DNA of 64,000 nt, from contig DAVD01000012.1 of the NCBI GenBank assembly GCA_002505405.1, forward strand, positions 48,347 through 112,346, written 5' to 3'. Position numbers and translations under genes: made by a program. The stretch comes from Candidatus Poseidonia alphae (GTDB lineage: Archaea > Thermoplasmatota > Poseidoniia > Poseidoniales > Poseidoniaceae). The notes under the pieces are model-generated. The model saw only the letters and a list, made by a program, of their open reading frames with translations, did not search any database and was not told where the DNA came from. Shown here piece after piece: positions 42,753 through 51,900 of the stretch (positions within the stretch are counted from its first letter, which is position 1; the number at the start of each line of letters is the position of its first letter).

Positions 42753-43568
42753 ATGGGGCAAGACCTTTTCCAAGGCGAAAAAGTTCTGGCCTTTGACCTT
42801 GAGACCACCGGGGTATCAACACAAGAGGACAAGATTGTCCAACTCGCTTTGATCGGCAGTGCTATCGATGGAACAGCGGTCAACTTCGAACGCTTGGTCA
42901 ACCCAAAACGCTCCATACCCTATGATGCAAGTCGAATCCACGGGATTTACGACAGAGATGTTCGCAGCTTACAAGGGTTTGAAGCCGTGGCTGACGAGGT
43001 CGCTGAATTGATTGAAGGCGCTGTTTTAGTAGGCCACAATGTCAGAAAATTTGATTTCGCCATGCTAGAAAAGGAATTTCTCCGGCTCGGTAGACTTTGT
43101 CCGCAACCTAAGGCGATTATGGATACGCTTGAACTGGTCCGGAGACTCAAGATTCCAAGACCTCACAATCTTGGCTCACTTTGCAGCCGGCACGGAATTC
43201 GTCTGGAAGCCGCACATACTGCCGCTGCAGATGCTGCTGCAACGCTGTTGCTGTTTTGGCGACTCTCCGTTGAACATTCTCCAGCGTTCCGAAGGTCAAT
43301 CCCCGAACTTGAACGATGGATTGTTCACGGCGAAGGAAACACGGACGCTTCGGAACTTGGCAGAGGTTTGAACGACTTGGAACCGGTGGATTCCTTAGGA
43401 AAAGTTCGTCGCGATGGTGCCCATTACGTTGTCTCTTTTGGCCGTCACAGAGGAAAACATCTTTCTGAAATTCAAGCAATAGACCCCGGTTATGTCGGGT
43501 GGTTGCTTTCCCCTAATGGAATCGAATGCGAAGATACGCGGCAATTGTTGCGCGAACATCTACGCTGA
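42753..43568 (+). CDS. DnaQ-type 3'-5' exonuclease (DEDDh)
   Basis: A 271-residue protein. The DEDDh exonuclease motifs are visible: Exo I AFDLETTG (Asp15, Glu17), Exo II VGHNVRKFDFAML near residue 92, and Exo III HTAAADAAAT near 155-163. The C-terminal 55 residues (VSFGRHRGKHLSEIQAIDP, then GYVGWLL) match the extra domain of ExoX-like nucleases. Expected role: removal of 3' ends in repair or proofreading. GGTGA precedes the ATG. Its last nine bases overlap the convergent Fe-S nuclease gene. Confidence 0.85.
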   Translation: MGQDLFQGEKVLAFDLETTGVSTQEDKIVQLALIGSAIDGTAVNFERLVNPKRSIPYDASRIHGIYDRDVRSLQGFEAVADEVAELIEGAVLVGHNVRKFDFAMLEKEFLRLGRLCPQPKAIMDTLELVRRLKIPRPHNLGSLCSRHGIRLEAAHTAAADAAATLLLFWRLSVEHSPAFRRSIPELERWIVHGEGNTDASELGRGLNDLEPVDSLGKVRRDGAHYVVSFGRHRGKHLSEIQAIDPGYVGWLLSPNGIECEDTRQLLREHLR

Positions 43569-44744
43569 GAGGGGCTCGTACGGTTCGCCGTCCGGCAAAG
43601 GATTCCACGGAAGAACATCACACCACGGACCAACTCGCCAGGAACGTCGAGCCGTCATGATCGACCCGAGAAACAGCGGCCCTTGGTAGCCTTGAGTTCG
43701 CAATTCTTCGAGAGCATCTTTTCCACGACCGTCGAATTTTGCTGAAACTCGGTTGCCTGTTGGGATTGCTCGTCCGGTCTCATCCAATGGTTCGCAAAGT
43801 TCCACAACGCCGACACCGCTGACGTCGTCGTATTGATGCAAAAGGACGACGGCATCGCTGAAATCATCTTTGTGAAGGGTGCCGGACTCTTTGCGCCAAG
43901 TCCACCAGTGCGGGCACCACGCCTTCCAATCGCAGAACCCTCCACAACTGTCCGGTCCAGGGGTTGGCTCCATGGGAATGGGGGTGGCTTGCGTTGCCTC
44001 CCAAGCAGCGTATGCGTCTTCGAGGACGCTTGGCCCTAGAGCAGCCCACTTGCTTGCTGTTTTGGTGTACCATCCTTCAGTACGAACCGGTGGCGCGCTT
44101 GGATTGTTAGCGAGAAGAATGTCCCGATACATTCGGAGTTGGCGATTTACTTCGGTCTTCAGTTCCTTTGTTGGTGCGTTGCCAGTTTTTAGGTCTGCAA
44201 CCAGCCAGCCTTTCATCGTGCCATCCTCGGCCATATCTGCGAACAATAAATCCAAGCGGCCCATTAGACGGCCGTCACTGGTTTTGAGTTCGCCCTCTAC
44301 GGCGATGGTGAGTTGTTGCAATCGCTTCCAAAGGGCAACGGTGATGTCTTCATGGGGCAGTTCACGCGCCCCTAAGTGGTCAAGCAAGAGAATAACGCCC
44401 CCTCGTTGTTGTTTGAGCGCTTCCTTCCATTTGTCTTCTTTCCAATTGGGGCGTCTGGGCGTAGCCATGAACACTGCCTTTTCCTCTTCCCAACGTATCT
44501 TGAGAACACGCTCTGCCTCACGGGGCAACCATCCTGCTTCCTTATCCCCGCGTCCTGAAAGGTCCAAGTTGAGCAAATCTTCAATCGAAGCGTGGACTGC
44601 GGTTCCAAGCGAGGCCGCCATTCCCGCCTTCCGTGGGAGGCGTTGTCGGCTGAGCCAATACATCCTCGGACAAGTCTCGTAGCGATTCCATGCGGAAGGC
44701 GAAAGGCTGTGTGGACGTGGCGAAGGAGTTTCGTCAGCGCTCAT
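43560..44744 (-). CDS. RecB-family Fe-S nuclease (PD-(D/E)XK) with extra C-terminal domain
   Basis: A 394-residue protein. The nuclease core has SAWNRYETCPRMYW (Cys25), GRLDLLFADM near 165, the catalytic VADLKTGN near 181, and QLRMYRDILL. The closing cysteines are CGGFCDWKAWC near residue 266. One early Cys plus three late Cys is the Cas4/AddB iron-sulfur pattern. After the nuclease, about 100 residues form an additional beta-rich domain with no clear family. Single-stranded DNA exonuclease activity is likely. No Cas1 or CRISPR lies nearby, so it is not a Cas4. Confidence 0.8.
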   Translation of the reverse strand: MSADETPSPRPHSLSPSAWNRYETCPRMYWLSRQRLPRKAGMAASLGTAVHASIEDLLNLDLSGRGDKEAGWLPREAERVLKIRWEEEKAVFMATPRRPNWKEDKWKEALKQQRGGVILLLDHLGARELPHEDITVALWKRLQQLTIAVEGELKTSDGRLMGRLDLLFADMAEDGTMKGWLVADLKTGNAPTKELKTEVNRQLRMYRDILLANNPSAPPVRTEGWYTKTASKWAALGPSVLEDAYAAWEATQATPIPMEPTPGPDSCGGFCDWKAWCPHWWTWRKESGTLHKDDFSDAVVLLHQYDDVSGVGVVELCEPLDETGRAIPTGNRVSAKFDGRGKDALEELRTQGYQGPLFLGSIMTARRSWRVGPWCDVLPWNPLPDGEPYEPLSA

Positions 44745-44829
44745 GGCTGTTGGTGAACCTTGTCAATGATGAAGCCTTTGATGTCATGGAGCCAAAGCGT
44801 TGAAGGCGCACGGTCCGTTAGGGGAACTC

Positions 44830-45633
44830 ATGGATGGCCCAAGTCTTCGAATCAATACCATTATTGAACAAGAGAATACCATGGTTATTGCTTGCTTCCC
44901 AAGTGTTGGAATGGTTTCCAGTATTGTAGCTCACTACCTCATCGACCATTTGGAATTGGAGTTCGTCGGCGGTCTCGTCGATGACCGCCTACCTACCCTT
45001 TCTTTGATTCAAGAAGGTGTTCCCTTGCCCCCAATCCGGGCCTATGCTGGGAAGCCTCAGTGCAGCATTGATGGCTGTGACCAGGTGATTCTGCTCATGA
45101 GTGAAATGGTTGTTCCCGAACCTCTCGTTCACAAGATCGTATGGGCTTTGTTTGAGTGGTCCAAGGAGCACAAAGTATTGGCTGGTATCGTTATTGATGC
45201 ATTCGCTAAGGCGGGCATGAAGAGCAATATGGACGGTGTTGAGCCCGTTGTCGAATACGAAGACACAGACGGTATCGATGTTGTCGGGATCGGATGCAAC
45301 GAGACCGTTCGAGATATGCTCAAAGAAATGAATATCCCTCTGCTCCAACAAGGAGTCATCCGTGGAATGAATGCTGGCATCCTAAGCGAAGCAACCCGCA
45401 GGGGCCTGGGCACCATGTCCATCATGGTCGAAGCTGACCCTCGTTGGCCCGACGCTCGTGCTGCAGCAGTACTCATTGAGAAACTGAATACGCTTCTCCC
45501 AAGCATTGACCTTCCAAACCAGCCACTGATCGAAGAAGCTGAGAAACTTGAAGCACAACTCAAAGCACTCATGGACAGTGCTGGAAAAAGCGAAGACAGT
45601 TCTCCCAGTACCAACGCTATGCTTTACGGTTGA
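44830..45633 (+). CDS. PAC2-family protein, second paralogue
   Basis: A 267-residue COG1938/COG2047-type protein. VIACFPSVGMVSSIVAHYLI, then LPTLSLIQEGVPLPPIRAYA, GVIRGMNAGILSEATRRGLG and VEADPRWPDARAAAVLIEKL align with the PAC2 gene at 30992-31750. I preferred ATG 44830 because AGGGGA stands upstream; a TTG at 44800 is an alternative. It is convergent with ligA, with five bases between the stops. Confidence 0.85.
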   Translation: MDGPSLRINTIIEQENTMVIACFPSVGMVSSIVAHYLIDHLELEFVGGLVDDRLPTLSLIQEGVPLPPIRAYAGKPQCSIDGCDQVILLMSEMVVPEPLVHKIVWALFEWSKEHKVLAGIVIDAFAKAGMKSNMDGVEPVVEYEDTDGIDVVGIGCNETVRDMLKEMNIPLLQQGVIRGMNAGILSEATRRGLGTMSIMVEADPRWPDARAAAVLIEKLNTLLPSIDLPNQPLIEEAEKLEAQLKALMDSAGKSEDSSPSTNAMLYG

Positions 45634-45638
45634 ATTCA

Positions 45639-47843
45639 TCAAAAGTCAAAAAGCGAAGGTTGTCCGACGTTTCCTTTCTCGGCTGATGAAACAGACGGCG
45701 TAGGTGCTTCTGAATTCAGTTCGCTCAAAAGGTCGGCTTCACTCCATACTGCGATGCCCAAAGATTCTGCTTTTGCTTTCTTTGACCCTGCTTGTTCACC
45801 AGCAACAAGAACGCCGAGTTTAGCAGAAACGCTCCCCACCACTTTACCGCCTGCGTCTTGTATGATTTGTTGGATCTCTTTTCGAGGCTTACTTAGCGTT
45901 CCTGTCAGACAAAAGGTTCGTCCTTCAAACGGCCCGCCAGCCGCTAGGAGGGGTTGGGGTTGGACGTCAATAAGAGATAGCAAATCCTCAAGCATTTGTT
46001 TGCGCTGATGCAACCCATCTCTGAAATGCAGGGCAACGACAGAGCCAACGCCATCAATGCCCATGAGATTTCGCAGTGCCTCATTGTGGGTGAATGGCTT
46101 TCCATTCTCTCCAACAGGTGGGCCAAAACTGGCTTCGCCAAAAGCAGCATGGGCGGCCTCCAACCATTGCATCAAGCCCGGTGCATCGTGAAGTTTTTGG
46201 GCCATTGCTGTTGCAAGTTCGGGCCCGATTCCCGGCAATCCTAAGGCATGAAGAAAACGCCCGAGTGTCATCGCCTTGGATTTTGAAATCTCATTGAGAA
46301 CGTTGTTCGCGGTTTTCTCTCCTGTTCGTTCAAGGCCCATGAGTTCGTTGAACGTCAACCGATAGAGGTCTGCAACCGTTGTGATAACGTGTTCATCGAG
46401 AAGTTGCTCAACCAACTTTTCCCCTATTCCGTCCATTTCTAGGGAACGGCACCAGTAAAGAATTGACCTACTTGTTCTGGCTTCGCAAAACAATTCCGGA
46501 CACTTGAGGAAAGCTCCCTCTCTCTCAATGCCCCCTCCGCAAGCAGGGCAGGTTTCAGGTGCTAAAATGGCGGCTTCGTCCGGCAGTGTAGCCTCATAGC
46601 GTTCACCGGAGGCATGGGTGCGTCCAAGAAGATCTGCTTCACTTGCTCTCCCGAGTCCCTTTTCGATCTTTGGAATCACATCTCCCCGGCGCACAATGAG
46701 AATTTTATCGCCGATGTTAACGTCCAATCGTTGAACTTCTCCTAAATTGTGCAAGGTTGTATTTTCAACCGTTACACCCCCAACCCTTTGGGGTGCGATT
46801 CGGGCCACTGGAGTGATGTTTCCGGTTCTTCCTGTCTGCCATTCAACGCCCATGAGGACCGAGGTGGCTTCTTCGGGAGGGAACTTCCAAGCCAGGGCCC
46901 AGCGTGGATGGTGGGCGGTCATTCCCAATGTTTCGCGCTGGGCTAAATCGTCAAGTTTGAAGACCACTCCATCGATTTCAAACCGATAGGCACTCCGCTG
47001 ACTCAGCCAATCTTGGGATTGGTCAAACAGGAGTGTTCCCGTCGTTGCAGGCGATTCACCATCATGGAGCGCCCATTTTGCTGGCTGGATTCCAAGAGAC
47101 TCTTCCATCCAAGCGAGAATTTCAGTATCGTACCTAAAGGATGGAATCTCCATGCTGTCGGGGTGGCGGTCTTCTCCTTGAGGAAATTGAGCGTCGTAAG
47201 CCTGGAAGACCAAATCAGAAGCGTCAGCCTTACCGTCATCGTGCTTTTGTCGCAAAGCCCCTGCCGCAAGGTTACGAGGGTTTGGAGAGACGTCCTTGTA
47301 CGTTGATTCGAAGACAGAAAGCGGCATGACAACTTCACCGCGGACGTGAAGATCTACTGGGAGGGGCAGCGCTTCTGGGACATTCGCAATTTTACGGGCG
47401 TTGCGTGTTACGTCTTCTCCACGCTCTCCACTTCCTCGCGTGGCCGCCCTTACCAATCGGCCAACGCGATACTCCAGCGAGAGAGCAGAACCGTCCAACT
47501 TCGGTTGAGAGAGAAAGCGCTTCGAACCTTGTGTGGTCGTGTTAACAAAATGAAGAAGTTCTTCCTTTTTATTCGCCTTGTCAAGACTTCTCATTGGAAA
47601 TAAATGTTCAACCTTAACGCTGCCAGGAGCGATGTCAGCGCCCACCCGCCGTAGTTGTGGATGATTGGGTTCAAGTTGCTGAAGTTCATCCCAAAGTCGG
47701 TCAAAATCAGCGTCGGAAAGTTCGGGTGCAGCGAGATTGTAGTAGAGGTGCGAATGGTGGGCGATTTGTTCGGCGAGCCAGTCGACTCGCTGCGGCGAAT
47801 GGTCCGGATTTGGAACTTCGCCGCTCATGGTGTTAACACGCAT
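45639..47843 (-). CDS. ligA: NAD+-dependent DNA ligase
   Basis: A 734-residue bacterial-type DNA ligase that seals nicks using NAD+. All domains are present in order: Ia (HSHLYYNLAAPELSDADFD), the adenylation motif PKLDGSALSLEY with the catalytic Lys near 123, ATRGSGERGEDVTRNARKI, an OB fold, a zinc finger (CPACGG, then CPELFCEA), helix-hairpin-helix repeats, and a C-terminal BRCT domain (FCLTGTLSKPRKEIQQII). The start may be ATG 47843 or ATG 47828; neither has a clear ribosome site. Most archaea use an ATP-dependent ligase, so this gene probably came from bacteria at some point. Confidence 0.95.
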   Translation of the reverse strand: MRVNTMSGEVPNPDHSPQRVDWLAEQIAHHSHLYYNLAAPELSDADFDRLWDELQQLEPNHPQLRRVGADIAPGSVKVEHLFPMRSLDKANKKEELLHFVNTTTQGSKRFLSQPKLDGSALSLEYRVGRLVRAATRGSGERGEDVTRNARKIANVPEALPLPVDLHVRGEVVMPLSVFESTYKDVSPNPRNLAAGALRQKHDDGKADASDLVFQAYDAQFPQGEDRHPDSMEIPSFRYDTEILAWMEESLGIQPAKWALHDGESPATTGTLLFDQSQDWLSQRSAYRFEIDGVVFKLDDLAQRETLGMTAHHPRWALAWKFPPEEATSVLMGVEWQTGRTGNITPVARIAPQRVGGVTVENTTLHNLGEVQRLDVNIGDKILIVRRGDVIPKIEKGLGRASEADLLGRTHASGERYEATLPDEAAILAPETCPACGGGIEREGAFLKCPELFCEARTSRSILYWCRSLEMDGIGEKLVEQLLDEHVITTVADLYRLTFNELMGLERTGEKTANNVLNEISKSKAMTLGRFLHALGLPGIGPELATAMAQKLHDAPGLMQWLEAAHAAFGEASFGPPVGENGKPFTHNEALRNLMGIDGVGSVVALHFRDGLHQRKQMLEDLLSLIDVQPQPLLAAGGPFEGRTFCLTGTLSKPRKEIQQIIQDAGGKVVGSVSAKLGVLVAGEQAGSKKAKAESLGIAVWSEADLLSELNSEAPTPSVSSAEKGNVGQPSLFDF

Positions 47844-47876
47844 GCGACAGGATAAGAAGCATCGCTTTTGAACGCC

Positions 47877-48347
47877 TCAATCAAACTTCAAAGCAACAAA
47901 TTCGCTGTTCTCCAACGGGCAACGCGTCATGATGGCTTCGGTGAGCAAACGAAGGTGAAGTTCGGCCACGACATGGACCGTTGCTTCGAACATATGGCCT
48001 GCATGAGGCGTGAGATTATCGTCTGAAAAGGTAGCATGCAAGTGGGTGAACGCGTCGCCATTCTCACGCCGTGCTAAGTTGCCTTGGAGCGTTACAAGTT
48101 CGCTACCGCCCGTGATGGTTCGTCGATGGTAATGATGGTCGTCGTCCATGTAGCCGTAAGTACTGTCCCGTGTCCTTCCAATACCACTGGTAATCGCTGC
48201 AGCATCAAACCCGATTTCGTCGGCTAGCGTTTGCAGTGAGGCATGAATTTCCTCACCGGGGTCAAGTCGTAAAAAAACATCATCGCCACTTCGTGTCCAT
48301 TCCATAACACCGCTAGGCGTCGGCACTCCAAGAGAATAACGCTTCAT
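47877..48347 (-). CDS. PPC/DUF296 domain protein
   Basis: A 156-residue protein with the PPC (DUF296) fold: FLRLDPGEEIHASLQTLADE, then AAAITSGIGRTRDSTYGYMD, then LVTLQGNLAR, HLHATFSDDN and HAGHMFEATVHVVAELHLR. The His-x-His and Gly-His residues form the probable metal site in this trimeric family. Plant versions belong to AT-hook proteins; the role of stand-alone prokaryotic ones is poorly known. The start at 48347 overlaps the upstream stop by four bases (ATGA). Confidence 0.85.
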   Translation of the reverse strand: MKRYSLGVPTPSGVMEWTRSGDDVFLRLDPGEEIHASLQTLADEIGFDAAAITSGIGRTRDSTYGYMDDDHHYHRRTITGGSELVTLQGNLARRENGDAFTHLHATFSDDNLTPHAGHMFEATVHVVAELHLRLLTEAIMTRCPLENSEFVALKFD

Positions 48348-48913
48348 TCTTCTTGATCGCCAACGAAACGCTTCTGAGAACGCGACTGCTCCATGGCCAG
48401 AATGTATTCTTTGGCCGTCCCCAACGAAGTAGGATCTCCGCCAAGCGGAAGGGGGCCAAACGGGCCCCATCCATTTCGCAGGAGCATGATTCTGCGTTTT
48501 GGTTGACGCTTAGCAAGTCTGAGTCGCTCCCAAGCATAGCTTTGGCCGTCCGCAAAAAGATGGGTTGAGGTGATCGCGTATCGTTTAGGAACGGTCAGAG
48601 AAATGAGATGAAGGCAAAGAAGCACATCCCATACAATCGCGTAGATGACCGGAGTGTTGCTCGCCTCAAGCAAGCCCCACGGCAGAACCATCATCGCTGC
48701 CATTGAACCAAGATTCCCCCATTGCCGAATCAATTCATGGCTCCCCTCGCTTTTCCATGCAAAGCCTCCGTTAGCGAGCATTCCTAATTCCGGAATATCC
48801 CTCCGTTGCCGCGTCAACCAAAAGGCATCCCAAGCAAGTATGACTGCAAGAATACCTACCGCAGCGAACGCCATTTGTTCGGGCGTTGGTAGAAAGGAGG
48901 TCAACCGTTCCAC
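48344..48913 (-). CDS. membrane protein with PH-like domain
   Basis: A 189-residue protein. Hydrophobic helices lie near residues 14-32, 67-84 and 87-105. A C-terminal soluble domain (YAITSTHLFADGQSYAWERL, then RIMLLRNGW) resembles the bacterial PH-like fold of small membrane proteins. No function is known. It sits three bases after the beta-helix surface gene and overlaps the DUF296 gene. Confidence 0.6.
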   Translation of the reverse strand: MERLTSFLPTPEQMAFAAVGILAVILAWDAFWLTRQRRDIPELGMLANGGFAWKSEGSHELIRQWGNLGSMAAMMVLPWGLLEASNTPVIYAIVWDVLLCLHLISLTVPKRYAITSTHLFADGQSYAWERLRLAKRQPKRRIMLLRNGWGPFGPLPLGGDPTSLGTAKEYILAMEQSRSQKRFVGDQEE

Positions 48914-48916
48914 TCC

Positions 48917-51900
48917 TCAAAGGTGAGTTTCGTCGATGGATGTAAATTCACCCGGGCCACCTTTCCGGAGTCGAGCGAAGAACATCAATACGGCAATACC
49001 AAACAATGTTACAACAAGCATGATGGCATTGATGTTATCGTTGCCTGAATCCGCTTCGACCCCTTCAAGACTGTCCGGAATACCATCACCATCATCATCC
49101 ATATCAACGGTCAGCCAAGAGGTCACTCCCTCCGGGCAGTTGAGGTCGTCCGGCTGGGTATCTCCATCGGTGTCCAAATAAGCACATCCATCCAATGGGA
49201 AGGCATCTTTCACGTCGGTAAATCCGTCGTTATCATCATCCAAATCGTAAATATCTGGGCCACAGGTTCGCCCAAGTGTTGAGTCGAACCAAGTGTCAGA
49301 CTGACATGTGCTCAACCAATCGAGGTCGGTATCAAGCAATGTATATTCAATATCAACAGAGGTTGAGGATGACAACCCATAGGAATCGGTCGCTGTAACT
49401 TCAACAACATAGAACCCTGCTGTTAGATCGGTGATGTTGAACACTGGTTCGTTTCCATTCTGGAGGACAGCGTTGCCTGAAACATCGTAAACTTTCCATG
49501 AAATGATGATGCTTTCTACGCCGTCGATGTCGTCTTGAACGTGAACTGCAGCTCGAATAGAATCGCCTTCCATCACACGTCCACCAGCCATTGGTTCGGT
49601 AAGTTCAGCGGTTGGTGCCTGATTGACAACGAGTGAAATCACAACGTTACGGTCCGCTGTTGCAAGTGATTCAACAAAGATTGAGGCTGACGGGGACCCT
49701 GCGGAGGTGGCGGTAAAGGATGCTGCAGTTGCAGTAGAATCGGATGAATCCGTTATCATTCGAACGATAATTTCAGCATCTATGGTCGTTCCCATAAGGT
49801 GCATCTCTGGTAGAGATGAGTTTGGGAATTGAACGGTGAACTCAGCATTCAGTGGAATTCCATTGCGCTGCGCGTCAAGAACAAAGGTACGGTAAGCGTT
49901 GAAACTGCCGCCTTCCGAGACTTCAATTCCATTATGACTTCCATCCACTAGGTCAACATGAGCACCGTAATTCTCAACCAGACCGAGAAGATTCGTATCT
50001 TCGAACCGAACATCGTAGCCCTCTGTCGAAAGTGAGGTGCTGGCGGTAATGGAACTGGAACGAACGACGAGGGGCGTTGCCTGTTCGTCAGCGTCAAGAT
50101 GCAAACCTAGCCCTACTGCGAATTGCTCAATGGTCACGTTGGTAAGGTACAGAGGATCCAAAGAACGCCCGTGATGGAAAACTACGGCTGTCCCTGAACC
50201 ATCGCCTGAAAGGTGAACGTTCGTGATGGTTCCAGCACTTCGGTCAATATCGATTCCTGGTGCGCCTGTGAGATTGATGTCTTGGAGGTTGAGTGCTTTG
50301 TTTTCTGAGCCAATGATTCCTCCAAGTCCTCCTGTCACTCCGTTGACGTCAGAAAGGGCAAAGGTTCCATCGATTGAACTGAGAGAAATGAGGGACCCTG
50401 TTCCGCTGAATGCATGTGCATGGACTCCGTCAACCTGACCTGTAACTCCGGTCAAGTCCAAACCTTGTTCAATTCCACCGCCCAGCGTTATCTTTGATAC
50501 GGAGAGGGAGGTTTGACGCGCCCACAACCCAGGTCCACCGCAATCGGAAAGCGTCACGTTGGACATCGAGAAGATACCGGTTGATTGGAACACCCTGAGG
50601 CAGCCGTTTCCTGCGTCTTGAAGGTGGGAGTCTCTCAATTGGACCTCGGCATTGCTACCTGTTTCAACGGTGATGAGGCTCTCCGATGCGGAGCGGGCGA
50701 AGAACACGCCGTTAGCACTGAAAGAGCCGTCACCGTTGATGCGTACGGCAGGAGCGGCTTCAACAACTGTTGCACCCGCAAGGTCAATTGAGGCCCCTGC
50801 AGAATCTCCGAGAATGAGGCCACCCCAACGTGCACCTGAACCGGTTGATGCAAGCGTTGCTTCATCGACATCCATTGTACCGTTCACGGTAATGGTGGCG
50901 TCATTGGACACGCGCAGCGATACGCCATCTTGAACGGTCATGGTCGCATCTTTTGATAGGATAAGGGATGATGAGAGCGTGTATGGACTCCATTGCTTTT
51001 CAAGAATCAACCAATCGTTAACGGTTCCAGACGGTAGAGTTGAGGCCATGAAGGTGTGTTCAAACGATACGTTCGTATCCCAAGAGATGAAATCGAGAAG
51101 ACCGTTTGCTGAAATGGTTAACATCACTGTTCCGTACCAGTTTTCACCTGAACTATCAACAACAAGCGATGGGTGGGATAGGAAGCCATACCCGTTACTG
51201 TTGGTTTGAGTGGTTGCTCCTGCAACAGAAATCAACGCACCTTCAACCGGAGACCCTTTGTCGAGAACCGTCACGTATGCCTGAGAAAAGGATTCGAATT
51301 TTGCATCGTTTAGAACCGACACTTGAGTCGGAATTCGCCCTTCGTTTTGGCGAACCTCGCAATAAGGCTGTAGTGCAAGGCTGCCGTCGAAATGAATTCC
51401 ATTAACCTGTTTTTGAACGGCACAATTCCACGTTACATCGCCGTCAATTGTCAAGAATGACTCTTCATCAACGACGCTTGATAGCGCTCCAAGGCGTCCT
51501 TGAGGAGATACAGAAAGCGAGGGTGCTTCAATTGTACTTGCTTCACCCTCTAACACGCCAGTGCCGAGAAGAGAAACGGATTCTGAAGCAGGTACGATGA
51601 GCACCGTATTCATGAGCGTCAACTGGGCTCCGTCTGAAATCGTAAGACTGCCCGTAAGTTGGTGGGATGCTCCGTCGGGGCGAGGGCCTAAGATGACCAC
51701 TTTGCTCGATGGAATGGTCCAATCCCCGGCTGGAATGATTGGAACCTGAACGGACTGACCGATGTAGCCGCCCGTAAGAACAACACGAACACCGGCTCCT
51801 TGGTACGTAGCATCGATGAGGGAGCCTGAAGATGAAAGAGGGAGCGTCAGTGCGCCGTTTGAATTCGCTACGAATTCAAAGCCATGGACTACCACATTGG

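Noticed and set aside
43560..44744. Possible Cas4
   Set aside because: The Fe-S nuclease pattern fits, but there is no Cas1, Cas2 or repeat array, and the protein has an additional C-terminal domain.
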